Shown: one piece after another, positions 1-6,702 of the stretch
How positions within the stretch are numbered: the first letter of the stretch is position 1
Layout of the letters: each line of letters begins with the position of its first letter
Assembly: GCA_910586175.1 (NCBI GenBank)
Contig: CAJUIJ010000020.1
Span: 1 to 23,812, forward strand
Direction of reading: 5' to 3'
DNA from: an uncultured Muribaculaceae bacterium
GTDB taxonomy: Bacteria; Bacteroidota; Bacteroidia; Bacteroidales; Muribaculaceae
Length of the DNA: 23,812 nt
The notes under the pieces: model-generated
What the model was told of the DNA's origin: nothing
What the model saw: the letters and a program-made list of their open reading frames with translations, nothing else
The model's database searches: none
Program-made: the position numbers and the translations under genes

Positions 1-605
1 CGATCGCGCTCCACGGCACCCTGGGGCAGACGTGAGAGCTGGTTGATCTTGGCCGACACGAAGAGCATAGCAGAGCCATTCTTGCAGGCTGCCACGCAGG
101 CACCGCAACCGATGCAGCTCGCAGAGTCCATGGCCTCGTCGGCCTGTACCTTCGAGATGGGGAGGTCGTTGGCATCCTGTGCGCCACCGCAGTTGAACGA
201 CACATAGCCGCCTGCCTGCTGAATCTTGTCGAATGCGTTGCGGTCTACCATGAGGTCCTTGATTACAGGGAACGCAGCCGAACGCCATGGTTCCACAGTA
301 ATGGTCTCGCCGTTGGCGAAGCGACGCATGTAGAGCTGGCAAGTGGTGGCGCCTGTAGCCGGTCCGTGCGGGTGACCGTTGATATAGAGCGAGCACATGC
401 CGCAGATACCCTCGCGACAGTCGTGGTCAAACACGATGGGCTCCTCGCCTTTCTCGATCAGGGTCTCGTTGAGGATGTCGAGAGTCTCGAGAAATGAAGT
501 GTCGGGCGTGGTCTCGACTCCTGTATAAGTCACAAATTCGCCCTTTGCCTTAGGGCCTGCCTGACGCCAGACCTTAAGATTGACTTTCATTATATTTTCT
601 TCCAT
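1..605 (-). CDS. sdhB: Succinate dehydrogenase/fumarate reductase iron-sulfur subunit (partial, C-terminus outside window)
   Basis: This subunit carries electrons between the flavoprotein SdhA and the haem-bearing membrane subunit SdhC. About 201 residues are present; the C-terminal part lies beyond base 1. The plant-type 2Fe-2S site appears as CREGICGMC with a following Cys, and the first ferredoxin-like cluster motif as CIGCGACVAAC near the window edge. An ATG at 605 (MEENIMKV) and a second in-frame ATG at 590 (MKVNLKVW) are both possible starts; the second fits the usual family N-terminus. It follows sdhA after 12 bases on the same strand, the C-A-B order usual in Bacteroidetes. In these anaerobes the complex mainly reduces fumarate to succinate with menaquinol, but direction cannot be read from sequence. 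Confidence 0.95.
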   Translation of the reverse strand, partial: MEENIMKVNLKVWRQAGPKAKGEFVTYTGVETTPDTSFLETLDILNETLIEKGEEPIVFDHDCREGICGMCSLYINGHPHGPATGATTCQLYMRRFANGETITVEPWRSAAFPVIKDLMVDRNAFDKIQQAGGYVSFNCGGAQDANDLPISKVQADEAMDSASCIGCGACVAACKNGSAMLFVSAKINQLSRLPQGAVERD

Positions 606-617
606 AATTCTCTTTGT

Positions 618-2642
618 TTATGACTTATAGTTACGGGTCTGTACCTTGATTGCCTCATATTCGAGAGGCTCCTTGATGAGCTCGGGGGCTTTGTCGTCGC
701 TGCCTTCATACTCCCAGCATGCCACGTAGAAGTAGTTCTGGTCGTCACGTTTAGCCTCACCCTCTTCTGTCTGATATTCAGTGCGGAAGTGGCCACCGCA
801 GCTCTCGTTGCGGTTGAGCGCATCGTAGGCGATAAGTTCGCCCATCGTGATGAAGTCGTTGAGACGGAATGCCTTGTCAAGCTCAATGTTCATGCCATCA
901 CCCACAGTTCCGGGGATGTAGAGGTTGGTGTTGAACTCCTCGCGGATACGCTTCAGTTCGGCGAGTGCGTGCTGCAGTCCCTCCTTGTCGCGTGCCATAC
1001 CCACATATTCCCACATGATGTGGCCGAGTTCCTTGTGGATTGAGTCGACACTCTTCTTACCCTTGATATTCATCAGACGGTTCTCCTCGTCTATGCACTT
1101 CTGCTCTGCAGCGTCAAACTCGGGTGCGTCGGTCTTGAAGTGGGGCACAGAAATCTGGTCGCTCAGATAGTTCTGGATAGTGTAGGGGAGCACGAAATAA
1201 CCGTCGGCGAGGCCCTGCATGAGTGCGGAAGCACCGAGGCGGTTTGCACCGTGGTCGGAGAAGTTGCACTCACCGATAGCGAAGAGACCCTTCACTGAAG
1301 TCTGGAGCTCATAGTCTACCCAGATACCACCCATAGTGTAGTGGATAGCGGGGAAGATCATCATCGGGTTGTAGTAGTTCTCACCGTCAGAGCCGGTGTT
1401 GGCGAGTTCGCCGGGGTTGACGTCGGTAATCTCCTCATACATGTCGAAGAGGTTGCCATAACGCTGGCGCACCACGTCGATGCCGAGGCGGTTGATAGCC
1501 TCAGAGAAGTCGAGGAACACGGCGAGACCTGTGTTGTTGACACCGAAGCCGGCGTCGCAACGCTCCTTGGCAGCACGTGAAGCCACGTCGCGCGGCACGA
1601 GGTTACCGAATGCCGGATAGCGTCGCTCCAGATAGTAGTCGCGGTCGCTCTCAGGTATGTCGCTACCCTTGATCTGACCACGCTGCAGTTTTTCAGCATC
1701 CTCTTTCTTCTTGGGCACCCAGATGCGGCCGTCATTACGCAGTGACTCTGACATAAGGGTAAGCTTCGACTGCTTGTCACCGTGCACGGGGATACAAGTG
1801 GGGTGAATCTGCACATATGCGGGGTTGGCGAAATAAGCGCCCTTGCGATAGCAAGCCATTGCAGCCGAGCAGTTGCAACCCATTGCATTGGTAGAGAGGA
1901 AGTAAGTGTTGCCATAACCACCGGTGGCGATTACTACGGCGTGAGCTGCGAAACGCTCGAATTTGCCGGTCACAAGGTTCTTGGCGATGATACCGCGTGC
2001 GCGTTCCACACCATCCTTGTCTTTGATGAGCACCAGCTCGTGCATCTCATAGCGGTTGTAGCTCTTCACCTTGCCGGCCTGAATCTGGCGGTTGAGCGAA
2101 GAGTATGCGCCGAGAAGAAGCTGCTGGCCGGTCTGGCCCTTGGCGTAGAAAGTACGGCTCACCTGTGCGCCACCGAAAGAACGGTTGGCGAGCAGACCGC
2201 CATATTCGCGTGCGAAAGGCACACCCTGAGCCACGCACTGGTCTATGATATTGTTAGACACCTCGGCAAGACGGTACACGTTAGCCTCGCGGGCACGGTA
2301 GTCGCCACCCTTCACGGTGTCGTAGAAAAGACGGTATATGGAGTCACCGTCGTTCTGATAATTCTTTGCAGCGTTGATACCACCCTGAGCAGCGATCGAG
2401 TGAGCGCGGCGGGGGCTATCCTGGATGCAGAAATTGAGCACATTGAAACCGAGTTCGGCCAGTGTGGAGGCTGCCGAGGCACCTGCCAGACCTGTACCCA
2501 CCACAATCACGTCGAGTTTACGCTTGTTGGCAGGGTTCACGAGTTTCTGATGAGCCTTGTAGTTGGTCCATTTCTCAGCGATAGGACCTTCCGGTATCTT
2601 CGAGTCTGCCGGATTCATCATTCTAACTTTCATTGTTTCCAT
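618..2642 (-). CDS. sdhA: Succinate dehydrogenase/fumarate reductase flavoprotein subunit
   Basis: Catalytic FAD subunit interconverting succinate and fumarate on the cytoplasmic face of the membrane. From the chosen ATG it has about 674 residues, normal for the Bacteroidetes type. The dinucleotide-binding motif VVGTGLAGAS lies around residues 47-56, and RRAHSIAAQGG around 78-87 carries the histidine expected to bind FAD covalently. The substrate-domain segments (HPTCIP, ERRYPAFGN, GGIWVDYE, GANRLGASAL) are all present and uninterrupted. The frame can be extended to a TTG at 2654 that overlaps the sdhC stop, but ATG 2642 or ATG 2633 (MKVRMMNPADSKIPEGP) are better starts. It lies between sdhC and sdhB and is almost certainly co-transcribed with them. 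Confidence 0.97.
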   Translation of the reverse strand: METMKVRMMNPADSKIPEGPIAEKWTNYKAHQKLVNPANKRKLDVIVVGTGLAGASAASTLAELGFNVLNFCIQDSPRRAHSIAAQGGINAAKNYQNDGDSIYRLFYDTVKGGDYRAREANVYRLAEVSNNIIDQCVAQGVPFAREYGGLLANRSFGGAQVSRTFYAKGQTGQQLLLGAYSSLNRQIQAGKVKSYNRYEMHELVLIKDKDGVERARGIIAKNLVTGKFERFAAHAVVIATGGYGNTYFLSTNAMGCNCSAAMACYRKGAYFANPAYVQIHPTCIPVHGDKQSKLTLMSESLRNDGRIWVPKKKEDAEKLQRGQIKGSDIPESDRDYYLERRYPAFGNLVPRDVASRAAKERCDAGFGVNNTGLAVFLDFSEAINRLGIDVVRQRYGNLFDMYEEITDVNPGELANTGSDGENYYNPMMIFPAIHYTMGGIWVDYELQTSVKGLFAIGECNFSDHGANRLGASALMQGLADGYFVLPYTIQNYLSDQISVPHFKTDAPEFDAAEQKCIDEENRLMNIKGKKSVDSIHKELGHIMWEYVGMARDKEGLQHALAELKRIREEFNTNLYIPGTVGDGMNIELDKAFRLNDFITMGELIAYDALNRNESCGGHFRTEYQTEEGEAKRDDQNYFYVACWEYEGSDDKAPELIKEPLEYEAIKVQTRNYKS

Positions 2643-2650
2643 ATCGCTAA

Positions 2651-3682
2651 TCAATTGGCTTGGCCACCCATGACAGGAGGCATTTGGTTATTCGGTTGGT
2701 TGTCAGCACTCTCGAGGTAGTCGAAGAATTTCACCACGCGGTCGAGCGCTTCTGCACGTTTCTTGAGGTCCTTCACCTGTTCGGCCATCTCAGGATTGCT
2801 CTTCACATATTCCTGACCTTCGGGAGAGCTGAGCTGATCGAGCTGCTGGTTGAGCTGTGCGCCCATCTGACGCAAGCCCATCGACACGTTGCCGTAAGGT
2901 GACATCTCGATATTCATGGCGAGCTGAGTGGCATCTGCACCAAAGTCTCCCTCAATCATAGCAGGAATCATATCCTTGTACTGCTCGCGGAGAGTCTCGT
3001 CAGTAAGGTAGAATTTGTCGTGAGCCTTGACAGTGAACACTATGCCTTCGGCAAAGAAGAGGAGCACCACGATGGTAGTCCACCAGCAGGCGATCTTCTT
3101 GAGACGGGGCATCCAGTTGGTGTTATTCCAACCCACTGACTGGAACATTGACCACATGCCGTGGTTGAGGTGGAACCAGAGTGCGATGAAGCCGATGCCG
3201 TAGACGATAAGGGTCCAGGGAAGCTCAAACGCCTTCTGGATGAAGAGTGTTCCGGCAGCAGGCGGGATAGAGCCTTCGCAGCCCATCACCTCCACGAGCT
3301 GCATCTTGGCCCAGAACTGGATCATGTGCACCACGAGGAATGCGAAGATTACGATACCGAGCACAAACATGTTCTTAGAGCTCCATTCCACATTGGCGGG
3401 ACGCTTGGAGATAAGATACGCATGGTTGCCGCGTGCCTTGCGGTTTTGCAAGGTGAGCACCACAGCGTAGATGATGTGCAACAGGATGAACAGTGCCAGA
3501 CCTGCTGAAGCGATCAGGGCATACCAGTTGGCGCCCAGAAACTCGCAGACCATATTATAGGCTGCGGGCCAGCAGATAGCCACCGCGTTCATCAAACAGT
3601 GAAAAGTCACGAATAGGACGAGCACGGCGCCGGTGATGGCCATGACGAATTTACGTCCTACAGAAGAGTTTGATAACCACAT
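2651..3682 (-). CDS. sdhC: Succinate dehydrogenase/fumarate reductase cytochrome b subunit with long C-terminal extension
   Basis: Membrane anchor that binds haem b and menaquinone for the SdhAB complex. Residues 1 to about 220 form the usual five-helix cytochrome b558 core; histidines in helices (HCLMNAV, HIIYAVV, HMIQFW, HLNHGMW) are candidates for the haem ligands of a dihaem subunit. After the last helix come about 123 more residues, polar and helix-prone (QLNQQLDQL, EQVKDLKKRAEALDR) and ending in a Pro/Gly/Asn-rich tail. Family members I know are near 230 residues, so the tail is unusual. ATG 3682 (MWLSNSSVGRKF) matches the family start; the frame opens upstream to an ATG at 3772, which would add 30 atypical residues. 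First gene of the sdhCAB operon. Confidence 0.9.
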   Translation of the reverse strand: MWLSNSSVGRKFVMAITGAVLVLFVTFHCLMNAVAICWPAAYNMVCEFLGANWYALIASAGLALFILLHIIYAVVLTLQNRKARGNHAYLISKRPANVEWSSKNMFVLGIVIFAFLVVHMIQFWAKMQLVEVMGCEGSIPPAAGTLFIQKAFELPWTLIVYGIGFIALWFHLNHGMWSMFQSVGWNNTNWMPRLKKIACWWTTIVVLLFFAEGIVFTVKAHDKFYLTDETLREQYKDMIPAMIEGDFGADATQLAMNIEMSPYGNVSMGLRQMGAQLNQQLDQLSSPEGQEYVKSNPEMAEQVKDLKKRAEALDRVVKFFDYLESADNQPNNQMPPVMGGQAN

Positions 3683-3861
3683 AGCTGTTTTTGAATAGTG
3701 TTTATAATTTAATTTAAGAATTTCGTGTTTCTGCCGATTGATTGCATATGGTGCATTCGCCCGGCGCTTCATGGTGCAATGCCAATGTGAGGATACAATG
3801 TCATTGTCATGTCCTCGCCCCGCTTTTTTGAGTTTCCGGTGAAGACATCCTTTGAATTTTG

Positions 3862-3893
3862 CAAATTTAACATTCTTTGTGCAAACGAAAAAA
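3862..3893 (-). promoter_or_regulatory. Candidate promoter of sdhCAB
   Basis: On the minus strand TAAATTTG (3869-3862) fits the Bacteroidetes -7 box TAnnTTTG. Twenty bases upstream is TTTT in place of the -33 TTTG. Transcription would start near 3855, before both possible sdhC starts. Confidence 0.45.
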
Positions 3894-3933
3894 TTTATAA
3901 GGTTAATTTTTCAGCGAATCATCCAAAATCCAC

Positions 3934-3969
3934 AAAAAAAGGCAGCAAACCACGATGGTAAGCTGCCTT
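3934..3969 (-). terminator. Intrinsic terminator after tRNA-Val(CAC)
   Basis: Read on the minus strand, GGCAGC (3967-3962) and GCTGCC (3946-3941) form a stem closed further by ACCA/TGGT inside the loop, followed at once by seven T (3940-3934). It lies 11 bases past the tRNA 3' end. Confidence 0.85.
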
Positions 3970-3979
3970 GGCATAAATG

Positions 3980-4054
3980 TGTTCCGTACTGGATTCGAAC
4001 CAGTGACCTCTACCGTGTGAAGGTAGCGCTCTAAACCAGCTGAGCTAACGAAAC
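3980..4054 (-). tRNA. tRNA-Val (anticodon CAC)
   Basis: Cloverleaf on the minus strand: acceptor GTTTCGT pairs with ACGGAAC, D stem GCTC/GAGC, anticodon stem CTACC/GGTAG with loop TTCACAC giving anticodon CAC, and a T arm ACTGG-TTCGAAT-CCAGT. The discriminator base is A (3980). CCA is not encoded; CAT follows. It reads GUG codons. It shares a 24-base identical segment over the T arm and variable loop with tRNA-Val(GAC) at 6361-6438. Confidence 0.95.
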
Positions 4055-4148
4055 ATTTATTTTTATTGAGTCCTCTTTCGCTTGTTGCCATTCATCTGCC
4101 TTCGGATTGACTTTTGATGACTTTTAAGCCTTGACTCAATTGCGAGTG

Positions 4149-4180
4149 CAAAGTTAAGGCTTTGGTGCGACATTTCCAAA
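4149..4180 (-). promoter_or_regulatory. Promoter of tRNA-Val(CAC)
   Basis: On the minus strand TTTG (4180-4177), exactly 20 bases, then TAACTTTG (4156-4149): a full match to the Bacteroidetes -33/-7 promoter. Transcription would begin near 4142, giving an 85-base leader before the tRNA. Confidence 0.75.
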
Positions 4181-4299
4181 TTTTTATTCAAAAAATTATA
4201 ATGTAGAGTCAACTGGCAACTGCAAAATTAAGCAATGTAGAGTCATCCGGCAAGCCGCCGACAACAATTCAAATTGCAAAAGATAGTGATTGTAATGGT
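4181..4299. other. Intergenic stretch with a 12-bp direct repeat and a second candidate promoter
   Basis: AATGTAGAGTCA occurs at 4200-4211 and 4234-4245, and similarity continues for several bases (ACTGGCAA versus TCCGGCAA). Between the copies, on the minus strand, TAATTTTG (4230-4223) with CTTG 20 bases upstream could be a further promoter towards tRNA-Val. No gene or terminator for the toxin gene was seen here. Confidence 0.4.
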
Positions 4300-4584
4300 C
4301 TAAAACAAATCTGAATGCGATCCGGTGCGTAGCATAAGTAGAGTAAGTTCAGTGTCGTTTTGCTCCCACACCATCAGCCAATCGCTATTGGGGCCGCTGA
4401 TATGACATTCCCACATGCCGATATATTTGCCCACAAGTTTATGAGGCCGATATTCTTGTGGTAAAGTGCCGGTTTCGACAAGGGTTTGAATAGCCAATTT
4501 TAGTTTGTCGAGAGGTAATCCCCGTTTTTTCAAACGCTTGTAGTCCTTCTTGAAACTTCCAGAATATTCAATTGAATAAGCCAT
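4300..4584 (-). CDS. YafQ-family mRNA interferase toxin (RelE/ParE superfamily)
   Basis: A 94-residue toxin of the type II RelE/ParE fold, expected to cut mRNA on the ribosome. Nearly the whole chain aligns in style with YafQ: N-terminal FKKDYKRLKKRG, central EYRPHKL, HISGPNSDWLMVW, and C-terminal LRTGSHSDLF. Histidines 48, 61 and 90, Asp68 and Phe94 stand where the known YafQ active-site residues H50, H63, H87, D67 and F91 are, so the enzyme looks intact. The ATG at 4584 lies 12 bases inside the left end of an insertion sequence boundary. Removing that element puts the ATG 4 bases after the stop of the antitoxin now at 6086-6289, the normal antitoxin-toxin order. Present expression would need read-through from the element. 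Confidence 0.9.
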   Translation of the reverse strand: MAYSIEYSGSFKKDYKRLKKRGLPLDKLKLAIQTLVETGTLPQEYRPHKLVGKYIGMWECHISGPNSDWLMVWEQNDTELTLLMLRTGSHSDLF

Positions 4585-4587
4585 TGT

Positions 4588-4595
4588 GTTAGTTT
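4588..4595. repeat. Target-site duplication, left copy
   Basis: GTTAGTTT directly outside the left inverted repeat of the insertion sequence; identical to 6085-6092. Eight bases is the usual duplication for the ISL3 family. Confidence 0.9.
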
Positions 4596-4652
4596 GGGTC
4601 AGCGGACAGGAGCGGTTGGTATCCCCCCATGAGCATCGTGGTCAACTGTAAA
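4596..4652. repeat. IS terminal inverted repeat, left
   Basis: Begins GGGTCAGCGG on the plus strand and matches the reverse complement of 6025-6084 apart from two substitutions and a missing 3-base CCT. The transposase stop codon lies inside it. Confidence 0.9.
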
Positions 4653-5670
4653 GTTTCGATAGTCGGTACATGAAGAACTTGATGTCTCCGACACCGCGGA
4701 ACTGCGTTCGGAACGCCTTTATTTTGGCGTTGAACGATTCTGCCGATGCGTTTGTCAACCTCTGCTCGAAGTAGTTGATGATTGTTGTGTTGTGATTCTC
4801 AAAAGTTTCAAGCACTTTGTTGAACTCGCGGTTATCGAACTTCTCGACATCGTTATACCACCTTGCCAGATTAAGCCTTGCCTCACCGGGTATGGACTTT
4901 TTGTTGAATATGTCAACCAGGTCAAGGTACAGTGCATAAGCCTTTTCCAGATCGGGAAATTTTTCAAAAAGTATCTTGGCCCTGACAGTCTGTTGTTCAT
5001 TCCATTTTGACTTATGTTTGAGAATGATATGACGGCTGCGGGCCATTATCTGCGGCATGGTCTCCCCATTCTCCATAAGGCATGGCGTCCATTGCCCCAG
5101 TAAATCACGCTCTTGCCTGTTGCGGCATGCCTTACGTTTTGCCCTATGCTCTTTAATCGCTTTATTCTCTTGGTCAAGCACCTCCCAGCGGTGGCGGATA
5201 CGCAGTTGATCAACCGCCTCGGACATAAGCTGCTGCACATGGAATCGGTCGTTCACCAACTTTGCTGCAGGAAATGTCGTCCTGACAGTCAGCATCATAG
5301 CCGAAGACAAATCGGTTGTTACCGTCTTGACTTCCAGTCGTTTTTTCAATGGAATTTTCTTTAGGAGGCTACTGACCGCCTCCGAGGACACCCCTTTGAC
5401 CATGGCGGCAAGCGCACCTTTGCGGCCATGGGCGGCCTTGTTAGTCAGTATAGTGTAGACATCGCCATTGCTAAGGCATGTCTCGTCAAGACTCATGTCC
5501 CGACCGATGTTGTCGGGGAAGAGGACATACTCTTCGGCATGCTCCAGTTGGTCCCAACTGCGGTAGTCGCTCAACTTCTCCTTATACTGCTTGCGCAAGG
5601 TCTGTCCGTTCACCCCGTTGCGCTCTCCCAACGTCTTGATGCTTACGGGGGTGTTGTCAATCTCCCTCTT
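4642..5670 (-). CDS. Transposase catalytic part (ISL3-like DDE, ISAon1 type)
   Basis: DDE/RNase H-fold transposase. Residues visible: DETCLSNGDVYTILTNK (first Asp), TTDLSSAMM and VNDRFHVQQLM (second Asp region), and NASAESFNAKIKAFR near the C-terminus (Glu), the layout of DDE_Tnp_ISL3. The frame is open from just after a TAA at 5671-5673, reading KREIDNTPVSIKTLGERNG, which gives a small helix-turn-helix-like stretch; no ATG is found before the conserved part, and a TTG at 5631 is the only usual-looking start. It overlaps the end of the N-terminal frame by 14 bases, so it is probably made as a fusion by frameshifting or transcriptional slippage, or is a recently broken single gene. Confidence 0.85.
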   Translation of the reverse strand, partial: KREIDNTPVSIKTLGERNGVNGQTLRKQYKEKLSDYRSWDQLEHAEEYVLFPDNIGRDMSLDETCLSNGDVYTILTNKAAHGRKGALAAMVKGVSSEAVSSLLKKIPLKKRLEVKTVTTDLSSAMMLTVRTTFPAAKLVNDRFHVQQLMSEAVDQLRIRHRWEVLDQENKAIKEHRAKRKACRNRQERDLLGQWTPCLMENGETMPQIMARSRHIILKHKSKWNEQQTVRAKILFEKFPDLEKAYALYLDLVDIFNKKSIPGEARLNLARWYNDVEKFDNREFNKVLETFENHNTTIINYFEQRLTNASAESFNAKIKAFRTQFRGVGDIKFFMYRLSKLYS

Positions 5671-6007
5671 TTAAAAAAAGAGCGAACTCCTCATTGAGCT
5701 GCGTGCTGTCGTATTCCGAAAGGTCCCAGTTGTAACTGAATATCTCGCCTGTTGTCTTGTCAAGCCATTTGCGCTTGCGTACATGCAACCATGTCGCCCG
5801 TCCGCGTATCGGATAGTCCTGGATATTGTGATACTCGCCAAAGCCATATGAGATTACATTGGAATTTTTCTTGTCCTCGCGCATCTGGACCTTTTTCTCA
5901 TCGAGCCAGATATCAAACCGGGTATCCGTCTTCTCAAAGCGGTCTATGTCAAAATTGTCTACGATTACGGATGGCAGTATAGCCCTTAATAACTGTTCTG
6001 GTTTCAT
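5657..6007 (-). CDS. Transposase N-terminal region (ISAon1 type)
   Basis: A 116-residue frame beginning MKPEQLLRAILPSV, with a basic segment RGRATWLHVRKRKWLDK likely to contact DNA. I recognise it as the N-terminal partner seen with ISAon1-type transposases in Bacteroidetes. It ends ALFLKEGD after a run of seven T and four A on the coding strand (5679-5669). Reaching the catalytic frame needs loss of one base or a +1 shift at that run, since -1 slippage does not lead into it. Starts 18 bases inside the right inverted repeat. Confidence 0.8.
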   Translation of the reverse strand: MKPEQLLRAILPSVIVDNFDIDRFEKTDTRFDIWLDEKKVQMREDKKNSNVISYGFGEYHNIQDYPIRGRATWLHVRKRKWLDKTTGEIFSYNWDLSEYDSTQLNEEFALFLKEGD

Positions 6008-6024
6008 CCTGCAAAGTTAATCAT

Positions 6025-6084
6025 TTTACAGTTAACTACGATGCTCATGGGGGGAGGATACCAACCGCTCCTGTCCGCTGACCC
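6025..6084. repeat. IS terminal inverted repeat, right
   Basis: Reverse complement begins GGGTCAGCGG and matches the left end over about 57 positions, with one 3-base insertion. Confidence 0.9.
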
Positions 6085-6092
6085 GTTAGTTT
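6085..6092. repeat. Target-site duplication, right copy
   Basis: GTTAGTTT, identical to 4588-4595. Read on the minus strand it supplies the last codon and TAA stop of the antitoxin gene. Confidence 0.9.
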
Positions 6093-6289
6093 TCAAGCTG
6101 ATTGAACAAGTCTTCAACATTTTCAGCATGGTATACTCGGCCACACGCCACATCTTCAAGAGCCTCATCGAGCCTGGTCTTGCGCTTGCGTGCGGTTTTG
6201 GAAATTGTCACGCTGTCAAACTTCGCAAGAAGTTTCTTTATCAAAATAGCATCCTTGGGGTTGCTGATTGTCAATGTCAACTGTGTCAT
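6086..6289 (-). CDS. Antitoxin of the YafQ-like pair
   Basis: A 67-residue protein beginning MTQLTLTISNPKDAILIKKL and ending ENVEDLFNQLEN. The acidic, amphipathic C-terminus (LDEALEDVACGRVYHAENVEDLF) is the shape of the toxin-binding tail found in small Bacteroidetes antitoxins paired with YafQ-like toxins; I do not see a clear DNA-binding fold. Its partner toxin is at 4300-4584, and deletion of the insertion sequence with one 8-bp duplication restores a 4-base spacing between the two genes. The start lies 18 bases after the T-run of a tRNA terminator, leaving little space for a separate promoter. Function is inferred mainly from pairing and C-terminal pattern. Confidence 0.75.
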   Translation of the reverse strand: MTQLTLTISNPKDAILIKKLLAKFDSVTISKTARKRKTRLDEALEDVACGRVYHAENVEDLFNQLEN

Positions 6290-6307
6290 ATTAGAGAGAT
6301 TTTAATG

Positions 6308-6346
6308 TAAAACAAATGAAGGCGGGAGGATAGTTCTCTCGCCTTC
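6308..6346 (-). terminator. Intrinsic terminator after the tRNA-Arg/tRNA-Val unit
   Basis: On the minus strand GAAGGCG (6346-6340) pairs with CGCCTTC (6324-6318), extended by GAG/CTC inside the loop after one mismatch, followed by ATTTGTTTT. Located 14 bases past the tRNA-Val(GAC) CCA end. Confidence 0.7.
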
Positions 6347-6360
6347 TCCGGTTTTGTCGA

Positions 6361-6438
6361 TGGTGATCCATACTGGATTCGAACCAGTGACCTCCTCCCT
6401 GTCAAGGAGGCGCTCTAAACCAACTGAGCTAATGAATC
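6361..6438 (-). tRNA. tRNA-Val (anticodon GAC)
   Basis: Minus-strand cloverleaf: acceptor GATTCAT/ATGGATC, D stem GCTC/GAGC, anticodon stem CCTCC/GGAGG with loop TTGACAG giving anticodon GAC, T arm ACTGG-TTCGAAT-CCAGT, discriminator A and an encoded CCA (6363-6361). It reads GUC/GUU codons. It follows tRNA-Arg by 23 bases and is likely co-transcribed with it. Confidence 0.95.
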
Positions 6439-6461
6439 GGTTTTTGTCGTGAAGATTTTGT

Positions 6462-6538
6462 TGGTGATCCGGCCGCGATTCGAACGCGGGACCGTCTGCT
6501 TAGAAGGCAGATGCTCTATCCAGCTGAGCTACCGGACC
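6462..6538 (-). tRNA. tRNA-Arg (anticodon UCU)
   Basis: Minus-strand cloverleaf: acceptor GGTCCGG/CCGGATC, D stem GCTC/GAGC, anticodon stem TCTGC/GCAGA with loop CTTCTAA giving anticodon TCT, T arm CCGCG-TTCGAAT-CGCGG, discriminator A and encoded CCA. It reads AGA (and probably AGG) codons. First gene of a two-tRNA transcription unit. Confidence 0.95.
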
Positions 6539-6569
6539 AATCCGCGCAGCGGCTTGTCGCTTTGCGGTG

Positions 6570-6601
6570 CAAAATTAAGCATTATTTTTGACTTATCCAA
6601 A
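6570..6601 (-). promoter_or_regulatory. Promoter of the tRNA-Arg/tRNA-Val(GAC) unit
   Basis: Minus strand: TTTG (6601-6598), exactly 20 bases, TAATTTTG (6577-6570). Full match to the Bacteroidetes promoter; transcription would begin near 6563, about 25 bases before the tRNA. Confidence 0.8.
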
Positions 6602-6643
6602 CTAAAGAGCCCGTTTCATCAATTTTTTTGTGAAACGGACTCT
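6596..6643 (-). terminator. Likely terminator of yebC
   Basis: Minus strand: AGAG-T-CCGTTTCA (6643-6631) and TGAAACGG-G-CTCT (6618-6606) pair around an A-rich loop; the following bases TTTAGTTT are only moderately T-rich. It abuts the -33 box of the tRNA-Arg promoter. Confidence 0.55.
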
Positions 6644-6702
6644 CTTGACTTTGTCAAGTCGTATCGTCTTGGTCGATTAGATTTATCTTGTCTCAATTAG
6701 CT

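Larger units (their letters stand above)
4596..6084 (-). mobile_element. ISL3-like (ISAon1-type) insertion sequence, 1489 bp, apparently complete
   Basis: The element has long near-perfect terminal inverted repeats (57 bases at 4596-4652; 60 bases at 6025-6084) that begin GGGTCAGCGG, differ by two substitutions and one 3-base gap, and are bounded by the 8-bp direct duplication GTTAGTTT. It carries two transposase reading frames on the minus strand. It was inserted at the junction of an antitoxin-toxin pair; the right-hand duplication retains the antitoxin stop codon. ISAon1-type naming is from memory of protein family; a search of ISfinder would settle it. Confidence 0.92.

Noticed and set aside
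1782..2720. 312-codon plus-strand reading frame opposite sdhA
   Set aside because: It lies fully over a conserved, well-recognised flavoprotein gene and its translation resembles no protein; a product of codon bias on the opposite strand.
3683..3772. 30-residue N-terminal extension of SdhC from ATG 3772
   Set aside because: The basic segment does not fit the family start MWLSNSSVG, though the predicted transcript would include it; kept only as an alternative.
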